A program made the translations under genes and the position numbers. Under the pieces are notes generated by a model. That model had not been told where the DNA came from. It did not search any database and saw nothing but the letters and a program-made list of their open reading frames with translations. A stretch of 64,000 nt of DNA from Paraburkholderia sp. HP33-1 (GTDB lineage Bacteria > Pseudomonadota > Gammaproteobacteria > Burkholderiales > Burkholderiaceae). Of this stretch, positions 47,264-55,788 are shown one piece after another; within the stretch, counting starts at the first letter, position 1; each line of letters opens with the position of its first letter. The stretch spans positions 3,038,001 through 3,102,000 of the forward strand of contig NZ_JAJEJR010000001.1 of assembly GCF_021390595.1 (NCBI RefSeq), in the 5' to 3' direction.

Positions 47264-48388
47264 TCACCGCGCCTTGAGCCGCCACAGCGACGTGACCTCG
47301 GCGGCGCGCGCAACATACAGCGGGTCGTTCTGATCGCTCGCCTTCGGATGCCGGGGACGAATGTCCTCCCGCCCCGCGACACTGAGCCCTGCGTGATCGA
47401 TCGCCGCCAGCAGCCACTCGCGCGTGCGCAGCCCCAGGTGCTCGGCGAAATCCGAAATGATCAGCCAGCCCTCGCCGTCCGGCGTCAGATGATCGGCAAG
47501 GCCGTTCAGGAAGCCGAGCAGCATGCGGCTGTCCGGATCGTACACCGCGTATTCGAGCGGCGACGCGGGCCGCGCCGGCACCCACGGCGGATTGCAGACG
47601 ACGAGCGGCGCGCGCCCGTCCGGAAACAGATCCGCCTGCACGATCTCGACCTGCTCGCCGTAGCCAAGACGCGCGAGATTTTCACGAGCACACGCCAGCG
47701 CGCGCGCATCCTGATCCGTCGCGACGATCTTGCGCACCCCGCGTTTGGCCAGCAGCGCGGCGAGCACGCCGGTGCCGGTGCCGATATCGAACGCGAGGTC
47801 GTGTGACGGCAGCGGCGTGCGCGCGACCAGATCGACGTACTCGCCGCGCACCGGTGAGAACACGCCGTAATGCGGATGGATGCGCTCGCCGAGAGCCGCA
47901 ATCTCGACGCCTTTCTTGCGCCATTCGTGCGCGCCGATCAAGCCGAGCAACTCGCGCAACGACACCACCGACTTCTCGCCGGTCGCCGGGCCATAAGCTT
48001 CGATGCAGGCCTGCCGCACGTCGGGGGCGCGGCGCAGCGCAATGCCGTAGTCGGCATCGAGCGGAATCAGGATCATGCCGAGCGTGCGCGCTCGTTGCGA
48101 CTGCGCCTGCCGGTGCAGATTGAACGCGTCGAGCGGTGTCGCTCCCGGCTTGCGCGGCTTGCGTTCGAGCCGGCGAGTGACTGCCTGCAGCAGTTGGCGC
48201 GCGTTCTGGAAGTCGCCGTGCCACAGCAGTGCGGTGCCTTCGGAGGCGAGACGGTAGGCCGAATCGGCGGTGGTGCGGTCGTCGGCGACGACAACGCGCT
48301 TCGGCGGCGGCACGGCCGCTTCGGAACGCCAGCGCGCGGTGCGCGGGCCGTCGGCTTCGGGCCAGGTGAGAGTTGCGGGGCTAGTCAT
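47264..48388 (-). CDS. Class I methyltransferase with NPPW motif
   Basis: A 374-residue protein. An N-terminal region of about 180 residues has no recognised domain. It is followed by a Rossmann methyltransferase with SAM motif I LAFDIGTGTGVLAALLAKRG, acidic motif VATDQDARALACA, and catalytic NPPW in PLVVCNPPWVPARP, the pattern of N-methyltransferases acting on a planar nitrogen (PrmC/RlmG/TrmN6 type). Start at MTSPATLTW. Convergent with the baiN-like gene (15 bp between stops). Target unknown. Confidence 0.82.
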   Translation of the reverse strand: MTSPATLTWPEADGPRTARWRSEAAVPPPKRVVVADDRTTADSAYRLASEGTALLWHGDFQNARQLLQAVTRRLERKPRKPGATPLDAFNLHRQAQSQRARTLGMILIPLDADYGIALRRAPDVRQACIEAYGPATGEKSVVSLRELLGLIGAHEWRKKGVEIAALGERIHPHYGVFSPVRGEYVDLVARTPLPSHDLAFDIGTGTGVLAALLAKRGVRKIVATDQDARALACARENLARLGYGEQVEIVQADLFPDGRAPLVVCNPPWVPARPASPLEYAVYDPDSRMLLGFLNGLADHLTPDGEGWLIISDFAEHLGLRTREWLLAAIDHAGLSVAGREDIRPRHPKASDQNDPLYVARAAEVTSLWRLKAR

Positions 48389-48564
48389 GGTGCAATGGAG
48401 TCGATGTGGCGTCGCCGGCGACGTGGACCGCGGTAGCGGATCGACATGTCCGACGGCTGACTGCCATCCCGGGCGACGCCCGAATAGTACCGTACCGCCG
48501 CCACGCGGATTCACAGAGCGACATGCATCGGTGACGGTGATGAGGTGAGTTTAGACGCGCCAGT

Positions 48565-48599
48565 TGTAGACCAAAAAGTCCACAATCGACAAGGTGAAA
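48565..48599 (+). repeat. 35-nt repeat, copy 2 (intergenic)
   Basis: Begins TGTAGACCAAAAAGTCCACA and differs from copy 1 only at position 8 (C for A). It lies in the 397-bp spacer between the NPPW methyltransferase gene and the GH28 gene. The flanks of the two copies are unrelated. Apart from this repeat and the terminator at 48675-48704 the spacer holds nothing recognised. Confidence 0.9.
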
Positions 48600-48674
48600 G
48601 AGATATCGTGATTTTTAAGCCATCGAGCGGCTCACCTCACGCCACTCTTGCCTCTCGCCCGCACGAGCCAAAGA

Positions 48675-48704
48675 CAAAAAAGCGCCGTCGAATCCGACGG
48701 CGCT
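48675..48704 (-). terminator. Rho-independent terminator of the GH28 gene
   Basis: AGCGCCGTCG/CGACGGCGCT stem (48681-48690 with 48695-48704), 4-nt loop, followed on the minus strand by a U run (48675-48680). Confidence 0.88.
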
Positions 48705-48785
48705 CACATTGAGGCGTGTTTGCTGCCGCAAAAAGCGCAGACACCTGCACCGACGGAGCCACGTTCCGTCGGCGCCGATGCCCGA

Positions 48786-50954
48786 TCAGCCGGTCAGCAC
48801 CGAGTTGTACGTGGTACCCGCGACCACCACGTTGTTCAGCGTGATGCCGTTCGTGTTGACCACGAATATCGGTCCCGGCACGGTCGACGAAGCCGGGCCC
48901 ACGCAAACCGGGGTACCCAGGTCGCAGTTCGAGATCGTCACGCCGGTGATTGGCGGGACCGTCGGCACCGGCAGCGGACCGTTGTAGTCCGCTGCCACGG
49001 GGCCCTGTGCGACGATCGCCTGGAAGCACGAATTCGCCCCAGCGGTAAAGCCGGTAGGCATCGTGTACTTGACGCTGCCTGAAACGTCGGTAGCGTTGAC
49101 GTTCGAGATGTTGACGTTGTTGATCGTCGCTGGATTCCAGCGCACCGCATCGCTGGCCGGGCTGTAGTCGCAGTCAAATGTGATCAGGCCGCCCTGGCCC
49201 GTCGCCGGATTGCTCACCAGTCCGTTCGTGCCCGTGCCCGGCACCGCACCCGGCGCGCTCGAAACCGCTAGCGGGCTGCTGTAGTTGCTGGGCGCGAGAT
49301 TGACACCGTGGGGCAGCGTCACGCCGTTGATCCACACATTGTTGATAAAGCCGCCGCGGTTCATGTTTGTCTTGAAGCGCAGCGCGATGTTCAACGGGTT
49401 GCTTGCCCAGTTCTCGTTCTGCATCGTCAGATTACGAGCGTAGACGTTTTGGACACCCGCGCTCATTTCGCTGCCGATCGTCAGGCCGCCGTGGCCGCTT
49501 TGCATCGTGCAGTTCTGGACGACGATGTTCTGCATCGGACCATATTCGGTGTCGAGGCACTTGCCCGACTTGATCGCGATACAGTCGTCTCCGGTGTTGA
49601 ACTGGACATTCTGTACGAGCACCGTGTTGCACGCATCCGGGTCGAAGCCGTCATTGTTCGGGCCGACGCTATCGGCGAACACACCGTCGATCACCACGTT
49701 CGAGCAGGCGGTCGGATGGTGCTGCCAGAACGGCGTGTTCTGCGTGTGATAGTTCTGCAGCAGCACATTGGTGCACCCGATGAACTCGACCATGCACGGA
49801 CGCAGATAGTGTCCGTTGCCGAACACACGGTTCAGAACCGGCACGCCGAGTTCGGACAGAGCCGGCAAGTAGTTCTGATCCTGATCCCAACCGGAAGTCG
49901 TGCTGAGCAACGTCATCAACGTCGTGGTCACGCCGTCCTGGTTCGTGAACGACACGTTGGCCTTCGGATTCGTGATCTGCGACGCGGGCAGCGTCGTCAG
50001 TGGGTTGTTGGTGTTGAGAGGGTTCGAGTAGCCCTGCGACGGCGTCGTCGTTTTACTCGTGCAACCGTACTCGTTAGCCGTGCCCTTGAAGGTCCACCAG
50101 CACGAGGTCGGCGTCTGGGTGCTCAGCTGCATCGGCGTCATTGCCTGACCATTCAGCACGCAGGTGTTGTCGTCGGCGGTCAAGGCGATGTTCTTCTGCT
50201 GATACGCGTAGATCGGCGAGCCGAAGTTCAGGCAGTCGTTGGCCTGCCAGCGGGTCCAGTAGAGGTTGCCGTTTGCCGTCGGGTACGGACCATTCTTCGC
50301 GTAGTCGGCGGGGTTCGGGCTGAAGTAGATCGTGCAGCCCGAGGTCAAGTGGAAATTCACGTTGCTCAGCATCACGATCGGGCCGCCGCAATACCAGTTG
50401 CCGGCCGGCACGACCACACGACCGCCGCCCGCCTGATTCGCGGCGCGGATCGCGGCGTTGAACGCCGAGCATGCGTCGTATGCGGTGTCCGTGTAGTCGC
50501 ACGGGACCATGATGTTCGAACCGGGGCTTTGCTGGTCGTTGCTCGGATATAAGGTCTGTTCGCTGCCGCCCGTGACCCAGGGAATCAGGCCGCCAGGCCA
50601 CGCCGTCGACTGAATCAGCGCAGCCGCGGGCAGCTGTTGCGCGCCGTACGTCGTGACCTGGAAATCGACCGACGGGAACATCGAAGTCGTGATGCCGGCG
50701 AGCTTGTTGATGATCGCGGTGGCTTCGCCGTTCGTACCCCAGATCGGATCGGCATCCGCGGCTCCAGGCGTCGTGGTGGCCGACGTGCCGCCGCTAGCGG
50801 CGGGCGTGTCAGTCGAGCCGCTACAGCCGGGCAGACCGGCGAGCAGTCCAGCGCCAGCCGTCGCGCCGGCGAACGCCAGAAAGCTGCGGCGAGCCGGCGA
50901 TTGCGGACGCGCCTGCTGTGCGTCGTTCAGAAAATCTTCCACTTTTTTGGTCAT
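48786..50954 (-). CDS. Glycoside hydrolase family 28 (polygalacturonase-like), Tat lipoprotein signal
   Basis: A 722-residue secreted enzyme predicted to cleave polygalacturonate or related pectic chains. The N-terminus has twin Arg (RRSFLAF, Arg22-Arg23), a hydrophobic stretch and the lipobox LPGC (Cys44), so Tat export and lipidation are likely. A Ser/Thr/Gly-rich linker follows, then a right-handed beta-helix with GH28 motifs: NNDGFDPDAC (NTD-like), GDDCIAIKSG, GHGGLTIGSE and RFKTN (RIK-like). It is longer than simple polygalacturonases (roughly 400-500). Stands alone; no transporter or other pectin gene adjoins. Confidence 0.87.
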   Translation of the reverse strand: MTKKVEDFLNDAQQARPQSPARRSFLAFAGATAGAGLLAGLPGCSGSTDTPAASGGTSATTTPGAADADPIWGTNGEATAIINKLAGITTSMFPSVDFQVTTYGAQQLPAAALIQSTAWPGGLIPWVTGGSEQTLYPSNDQQSPGSNIMVPCDYTDTAYDACSAFNAAIRAANQAGGGRVVVPAGNWYCGGPIVMLSNVNFHLTSGCTIYFSPNPADYAKNGPYPTANGNLYWTRWQANDCLNFGSPIYAYQQKNIALTADDNTCVLNGQAMTPMQLSTQTPTSCWWTFKGTANEYGCTSKTTTPSQGYSNPLNTNNPLTTLPASQITNPKANVSFTNQDGVTTTLMTLLSTTSGWDQDQNYLPALSELGVPVLNRVFGNGHYLRPCMVEFIGCTNVLLQNYHTQNTPFWQHHPTACSNVVIDGVFADSVGPNNDGFDPDACNTVLVQNVQFNTGDDCIAIKSGKCLDTEYGPMQNIVVQNCTMQSGHGGLTIGSEMSAGVQNVYARNLTMQNENWASNPLNIALRFKTNMNRGGFINNVWINGVTLPHGVNLAPSNYSSPLAVSSAPGAVPGTGTNGLVSNPATGQGGLITFDCDYSPASDAVRWNPATINNVNISNVNATDVSGSVKYTMPTGFTAGANSCFQAIVAQGPVAADYNGPLPVPTVPPITGVTISNCDLGTPVCVGPASSTVPGPIFVVNTNGITLNNVVVAGTTYNSVLTG

Positions 50955-51267
50955 AAAACCTTTGTCTCCTGTCGCTCTATGTGGTGTGGACGCGCACGCA
51001 GCGATGGCGGGCGTGGATATTCTTATCGCCATCTTGTAAGACGACGTACAAATAAACGGCGTTTACCTTAGCAGCAAAGGCCGCGAAACAAGCTCGTTTT
51101 TCGAAGAAATTTTCGATTCTGCCGCGAAAATCAGGGTATACGGATTTTCCCTCGGCTTCCGCTTGATGTTAGACATATGATAACTTTCAAGGCAAATTTC
51201 CGTAAGCAAGTCGACCCGACTGGGTCGCTGCCGGGCTCAGCTCGCCGAGGACTCGCGTCGCACAACG
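50955..51267. other. Promoter-side spacer of the GH28 gene
   Basis: About 310 bp upstream of the GH28 start, AT-richer than surroundings (near 51050-51190). GTTATCATATGTCTAAC on the minus strand (51168-51184 region) has GTTA and TAAC ends and may be a regulator site. No consensus promoter was assigned. Confidence 0.35.
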
Positions 51268-51301
51268 AAAAAACCCCGTAAAGCCATTGGCTTTACGGGG
51301 T
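51268..51301 (-). terminator. Terminator-like hairpin (distal)
   Basis: ACCCCGTAAAGCC/GGCTTTACGGGGT stem (51273-51285 with 51289-51301), 3-nt loop, U6 on the minus strand (51268-51273). It is the second of two hairpins downstream of the tRNA gene. Confidence 0.8.
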
Positions 51302-51356
51302 CTCGGTTGGTGCCGAACTCCGGCGTCTTGCTGGGTGATTTGAATGCCGAAAAAAG

Positions 51357-51393
51357 AAAAACCCCGCCGAAGCCTCTGCTTCGACGGGGTTTT
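51357..51393. terminator. Terminator hairpin after tRNA-Thr
   Basis: AAAAACCCCG-CGAAGC pairs with GCTTCG-CGGGGTTTT with one mismatch and a 4-nt loop; U tracts occur on both strands. It lies 34 nt past the tRNA 3' end on the minus strand. Confidence 0.82.
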
Positions 51394-51426
51394 CCGGTAT
51401 TTCCAGTTACTGCTACTAACGCAATT

Positions 51427-51502
51427 TGGTGCCGGCTGCAGGACTCGAACCCGCCACCTCATGATTACAAGTCAAGCGCTCTACCTGATGAGCTAAGCCG
51501 GC
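51427..51502 (-). tRNA. tRNA-Thr (anticodon TGT)
   Basis: A 76-nt cloverleaf including encoded CCA. The acceptor stem GCCGGC pairs with GCCGGC before ACCA; D-arm TTAGCTCATCAGGTAGAGC; anticodon loop CTTGTAA with TGT; T-loop GGTTCGAGTCC. It lies 19 nt after sspB on the same strand and may be processed from a transcript shared with it. Two terminator-like hairpins follow. Confidence 0.95.
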
Positions 51503-51521
51503 ATGAGGCCGTGATTCTACT

Positions 51522-52016
51522 TCATTTCACGATCTTAAGGCGAGCCCTTCCGCTGCCTTTCGAGCCGTCGTCGTCGGGCTCCGGTTTGTCGTCCGCGTTG
51601 GCGTCCGAGGCTGGGTCGGCCGGCGAAGTTTCGACTGCGCGCGGCGCCGGTGCGTCGGCTTCATCCGCGGCATCCGCGCCCGAATCCTGCGCCTCGCCGC
51701 CCGCCGATTCGACCGGGAACGCCATGCCCTGGCCGTTTTCGCGCGCGTAGATTGCAAGAATATTGGCGACCGGCACCTCGATCTTGTGCGACTTGCCGGA
51801 GAAGCGCGCGTTGAACTCGATCCACTCATTGCCCATCTGCAACTGGCTGGTCGCCTCGAAGCTGATGTTCAACACGATCTCGTTGTCGCGTACAAACTGA
51901 CGCGGAACGCGCGTCTGATTGTCGACCCGGACCGCGATGTGCGGTGTGTAGCCGTTATCCGTGCACCACTCGTAGAGCGCGCGCAGCAGATAAGGCTTCG
52001 TGGAAATCTCTTGCAT
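51522..52016 (-). CDS. sspB: ClpXP protease specificity-enhancing factor SspB
   Basis: Delivers ssrA-tagged peptides to ClpXP. The 164-residue protein has the conserved N-terminal domain (KPYLLRALYEWCTDNGYTPHIAV, in part; VPRQFVRDNEIVLNIS; IEFNARFSGK; VPVANILAIYARENGQGMAF) and a long acidic, Ala/Asp-rich tether. It ends in GRARLKIVK, the short ClpX-binding XB motif. ATG at 52016 follows AGAGGA; a TTG one codon earlier is also possible. Downstream of sspA as usual. Confidence 0.95.
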   Translation of the reverse strand: MQEISTKPYLLRALYEWCTDNGYTPHIAVRVDNQTRVPRQFVRDNEIVLNISFEATSQLQMGNEWIEFNARFSGKSHKIEVPVANILAIYARENGQGMAFPVESAGGEAQDSGADAADEADAPAPRAVETSPADPASDANADDKPEPDDDGSKGSGRARLKIVK

Positions 52017-52082
52017 CAACAGTCCTCTTGCGGGCGCAGGCGCGCATCAAAGCGATGCGGCGCCCGCGCTCCAAAGCCAAAC

Positions 52083-52694
52083 TCAACGACGCATCACCTT
52101 TTCCGACGGCGTCAGCGCTTCGATATAAGCCGGGCGGCTGAAAATGCGCTCGGCGTACTTCATCAGCGGCGCAGCGTTCTTCGACAGCTCGATGCCGTAG
52201 TGGTCCAGACGCCACAGGAGCGGCGCGATCGCCACGTCGAGCATCGAGAACTCTTCGCCGAGCATGTACTTGTTCTTCAGGAAGATCGGCGCGAGCTGCG
52301 TCAGGCGATCGCGGATCGCGAGGCGCGCCTTCTCGTGATTCTTTTCTGCCGCCTTGCCCTTTTCGTTTTCGAGCGTGCCGACGTGGACGAACAGCTCTTT
52401 CTCGAAGTTGAGCAGGAACAGGCGCGCGCGTGCGCGCTGCACCGGATCGGCCGGCATCAGCTGCGGGTGCGGGAAGCGCTCGTCGATGTACTCGTTGATG
52501 ATGTTCGATTCGTACAGAATCAGGTCCCGTTCGACGAGAATCGGCACCTGACCGTACGGATTCATCACGGCGATGTCTTCCGGCTTGTTGAACAGATCGA
52601 CGTCGCGGATCTCGAAGTCCATGCCCTTTTCGAACAACACCAGCCGGCAACGCTGGGAGAACGGGCAAGTAGTGCCGGAATACAGAACCATCAT
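52083..52694 (-). CDS. sspA: Stringent starvation protein A
   Basis: A GST-fold RNA-polymerase-associated protein of starvation and stress response. The 203-residue protein has MMVLYSGTTCPFSQRCRLVLFEKG (part), VPILVERDLILYESNIINEYIDERFPHP (part), and the conserved PHP used for contact with RNA polymerase and sigma. It lacks the catalytic residues of GST enzymes. sspB follows after 66 nt. Confidence 0.95.
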   Translation of the reverse strand: MMVLYSGTTCPFSQRCRLVLFEKGMDFEIRDVDLFNKPEDIAVMNPYGQVPILVERDLILYESNIINEYIDERFPHPQLMPADPVQRARARLFLLNFEKELFVHVGTLENEKGKAAEKNHEKARLAIRDRLTQLAPIFLKNKYMLGEEFSMLDVAIAPLLWRLDHYGIELSKNAAPLMKYAERIFSRPAYIEALTPSEKVMRR

Positions 52695-52789
52695 GTTTGC
52701 GTTTCCTCAAAAAGCTGAAGGGCCAGCACGCGGAAAAACCGTTCAGCAGGTCTTTCCTGGCGCCGGCCCCACACCGTGTAACGGCGTGA

Positions 52790-53545
52790 TTATTTGATAT
52801 GTTTCCAGTACGCGGCGTTCAGTCGCCAGGCGAAAAAGCTCAGGATACCGAGGAACAGCAGCACCCACACGCCAAGTTGCTTGCGAGTTTGCTGCGTCGG
52901 CTCGGACATCCATGACAGGTACGACACGAGGTCGGCCACAGCAGAATCATAATCTACCGGCGACATCGTCCCCGGAGTCAGTTGCTGGAAGCCACGGAAT
53001 TTGTGTACCGTTTCGCCGGTTTTTTCGTCGGTTTCATCGCCGAATTTCGCCGCACGCTGCCCCTGAAGCTGCCACAGCACGTGAGGCATGCTCACGTTTT
53101 CGTACACCAGATTGTTCCAGCCGGTCGGCCGCGTATCGTCGCGGTAAAAGCTGCGTAGATACGTGTACAGCCAGTCCGCGCCGCGCGCCCGCGCCTCCAC
53201 CGACAAATCCGGCGGCGTCGCACCGAACCACGCTTTCGCGTCTTCCGGGCGCATCGCCACGGTCATCGTGTTGCCGACCTTGTCGGTGGTGAACAGCAGG
53301 TTCGCCTGGATTTCATTCGGCGTAATGCCGAGATCGGTCAGCCGGTTGTAGCGCATCAGGTTCGCGCTGTGGCAATTCAGGCAGTAGTTTACAAACAATT
53401 GCGCGCCGCGCTGCAAAGAAGCGAAATTGTTTGTGTTATCCGGCGCGCGATCAAGCGGGAAATTCTCGTCCGCGTGGACCGGAGCGGCCAACAGGGCGAG
53501 CACGGTCGCGCCGACCAGCGCGCACATCGAAAGCAGTTTTTTCAT
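52790..53545 (-). CDS. petC: Ubiquinol-cytochrome c reductase, cytochrome c1 subunit
   Basis: A 251-residue membrane-anchored c-type cytochrome. It has a signal peptide (MKKLLSMCALVGATVLALLA), the haem-binding CLNCH at residues 55-59, a Met-ligand region near GNTMTVAMRPEDAKAW, PPDLSVEARARGADWLYTYLRSFY (part), and a C-terminal transmembrane anchor GVWVLLFLGILSFFAW. The frame is open far upstream, but this start gives the signal peptide. Third gene of petABC. Confidence 0.95.
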   Translation of the reverse strand: MKKLLSMCALVGATVLALLAAPVHADENFPLDRAPDNTNNFASLQRGAQLFVNYCLNCHSANLMRYNRLTDLGITPNEIQANLLFTTDKVGNTMTVAMRPEDAKAWFGATPPDLSVEARARGADWLYTYLRSFYRDDTRPTGWNNLVYENVSMPHVLWQLQGQRAAKFGDETDEKTGETVHKFRGFQQLTPGTMSPVDYDSAVADLVSYLSWMSEPTQQTRKQLGVWVLLFLGILSFFAWRLNAAYWKHIK

Positions 53546-53568
53546 CTTCGTATTCTCCTGGCTCGCGA

Positions 53569-54948
53569 TTAGTGAGGCTTGAACCGCACCCGTTCCGGCG
53601 GCTGCTTGAACTTGCCAAGCCGCGTCCAGAAGGGCATGCCGAGGAAAAACGCGAAGTAGATCAGTGCGCAGATCTGGGCGATCAGCGTCGAAGCCGGCGA
53701 TGGCGGGCGCGTACCGAGGAAGCCGAGCGTCAGAAACGCGATCACGAAAATTCCGAAGAAAACCTTGTGGAAAAACGGCCGGTAGCGGATCGACTTGACG
53801 GGCGACCGGTCCAGCCACGGCAGGAAGAACAGCGAAATCACCGCGCTGCCCATGACCACGACGCCCCAGAACTTCGATTCGGTGAACACCATCGCGACGA
53901 TCACCAGCACCGCGAGCACCGGCAGGCCGAGCTTCCACGTGCCGCGGGCACGCACGAGCGCGAGCAGCCCGAGCAGCGCGATGACGATCATTAGCACGAT
54001 CTTGAATGGATCGGTGGTGGCGCGCAGCATCGCATAAAAAGCGGTGAAGTACCACACGGGCGCAATTTCCGGCGGCGTTTGTAGCGGATTCGCGGGGATG
54101 AAGTTGTTCGCCTCAAGGAAGTACCCGCCCATTTCCGGCGCGAAGAAGATGATCGCCGCGAAAATCAGCAGGAAGATCGTCACACCCATGAAGTCGTGCA
54201 CCGAGTAGTACGGGTGGAACGGAACGCCGTCGAGCGGCACGCCATCCGGGCCCTTCTTCGCCTTGATCTCGATGCCGTCGGGATTGTTCGACCCGACTTC
54301 GTGCAGCGCCACCAGGTGCGCGATCACGAGGCCGACCAGCACCAGCGGAATCGCGATCACGTGAAACGCGAAGAACCGGTTCAGCGTGACGTCGGAGACC
54401 ACGTAGTCGCCGCGAATCCACAGCGACAGATCCGGTCCGATGAACGGAATCGCCGAGAACAGGTTCACGATCACCTGCGCACCCCAGAACGACATCTGGC
54501 CCCACGGCAGCAGATAGCCGAAAAACGCCTCGGCCATCAGACTCAGGAAAATCAGGCAGCCGAAAATCCACACGAGTTCGCGCGGCTTGCGGTACGAGCC
54601 GTACAGGAGCCCGCGGAACATGTGCAGATACACGACGACAAAGAACATCGACGCGCCTGTGGAGTGCATGTAGCGGATCAGCCAGCCCCACGGCACCTCG
54701 CGCATGATGTACTCGACCGACGAGAACGCGAGCGTCGCATCGGGCTTGTAGTTCATCGTCAGGAAAATGCCGGTGACGATCTGGTTGACCAGCACCAGCA
54801 ACGCAAGCGAACCAAAGAAGTACCAGAAGTTGAAGTTCTTCGGCGCGTAGTACTCGGAAGCGTGCTTCTTCCACGCGGCAGTCATCGGGAAGCGCTGGTC
54901 GATCCAACCAGCCAGCCCGGTCGTCTCTACTTCGTGTTCGCTCGCCAT
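53569..54948 (-). CDS. petB: Ubiquinol-cytochrome c reductase, cytochrome b subunit
   Basis: A 459-residue integral membrane protein binding two b haems. It has NFWYFFGSLALLVLVNQIVTGIFL, the haem His regions RYMHSTGASMFFVVVYLHMFRGLLYGSYRKPRE (part) and FFAFHVIAIPLVLVGLVIAHLVALHEVGSNNP (part), and the Qo-site PEWY equivalent near PEIAPVWYFTAFYAMLR. About eight or more membrane segments plus a C-terminal extension. Its ATG overlaps the petA stop by one base, so translation is coupled. Confidence 0.95.
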   Translation of the reverse strand: MASEHEVETTGLAGWIDQRFPMTAAWKKHASEYYAPKNFNFWYFFGSLALLVLVNQIVTGIFLTMNYKPDATLAFSSVEYIMREVPWGWLIRYMHSTGASMFFVVVYLHMFRGLLYGSYRKPRELVWIFGCLIFLSLMAEAFFGYLLPWGQMSFWGAQVIVNLFSAIPFIGPDLSLWIRGDYVVSDVTLNRFFAFHVIAIPLVLVGLVIAHLVALHEVGSNNPDGIEIKAKKGPDGVPLDGVPFHPYYSVHDFMGVTIFLLIFAAIIFFAPEMGGYFLEANNFIPANPLQTPPEIAPVWYFTAFYAMLRATTDPFKIVLMIVIALLGLLALVRARGTWKLGLPVLAVLVIVAMVFTESKFWGVVVMGSAVISLFFLPWLDRSPVKSIRYRPFFHKVFFGIFVIAFLTLGFLGTRPPSPASTLIAQICALIYFAFFLGMPFWTRLGKFKQPPERVRFKPH

Positions 54949-55568
54949 TACGCTTCTCCTTTTTCGTCCTTCCCGATCACAAGGGTCGTCGCCGACGTGA
55001 ACATGAAGCGCGGGATGTCGAGGTTCTGCGGAGCCGGTTTGTTCTTGAAGACGCGGCCGTCCATGTCGTAGGTCGAGCCGTGGCACGGGCACAGGAAGCC
55101 GCCGGGCCAGTCGTCGGGGAGGTTGGGCTGCGCGCCTTCTTGGAAGCGTGGTGTCGGCGTGCAGCCCAGATGCGTGCAAACGGCGACGGCGACCAGCAGA
55201 TGCTTGTTCTCGGCGCGTGAACGGTATTCGTTGTTGCAGTAGTCCGGCAGCGGCATCGAGAACGGATTCAGCGAGTGGGGATCCGCCACCTGGCTATCGG
55301 CCTTCTGGACATCGGCGAGCATGCGGTCCGTGCGGTTGATGATCCACACCGGCTTGCCGCGCCAGGCGACCGTCATCATGTCGCCGGGCTTCAGACCGCT
55401 GATATCGACTTCGACCGGGGCGCCTGCGGCCTTGGCCTTTTCGGATGGTGCAAACGAACCAACAAAGGGTACGACAACGGCAACACCTCCTATGCCGCCT
55501 GCTACGGTCGTCGCTACCAGCCAGTTACGGCGGCTGCCATCGACGCGTTCATCTTCTTTGTCTCGCAT
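54948..55568 (-). CDS. petA: Ubiquinol-cytochrome c reductase, Rieske iron-sulfur subunit
   Basis: A 206-residue Rieske protein. Twin Arg at 13-14 (GSRRNWLVATTVAGG) begins an uncleaved Tat signal-anchor. Cluster ligands are CTHLGC (131-136) and CPCHGS (160-165). The start at 55568 gives the usual family length; an upstream ATG at 55646 would place 26 extra residues before it and cannot be excluded. First gene of petABC. The 220-bp spacer to nif3 must hold its promoter, but no clear -35/-10 was seen. Confidence 0.94.
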   Translation of the reverse strand: MRDKEDERVDGSRRNWLVATTVAGGIGGVAVVVPFVGSFAPSEKAKAAGAPVEVDISGLKPGDMMTVAWRGKPVWIINRTDRMLADVQKADSQVADPHSLNPFSMPLPDYCNNEYRSRAENKHLLVAVAVCTHLGCTPTPRFQEGAQPNLPDDWPGGFLCPCHGSTYDMDGRVFKNKPAPQNLDIPRFMFTSATTLVIGKDEKGEA

Positions 55569-55788
55569 TACACGCCCCACTTCTGAGTTGGATTTTTCCT
55601 TCACGTCGCTTCTACCGCCGCTAGTTTGCTCGAATGGAGTCGCCATTTACAAGGGCCGATCTCCAAAAACCGTGCGAAGCCCTTGATAACTCAGGGTTTA
55701 TCCGTACCGATCGCAGACTTTTTCACACCTCCTTTTAAGTGCCTTCTGCGGTATTCATGCCTTTTTCTTCGTGAATGCAATTCGCAAT

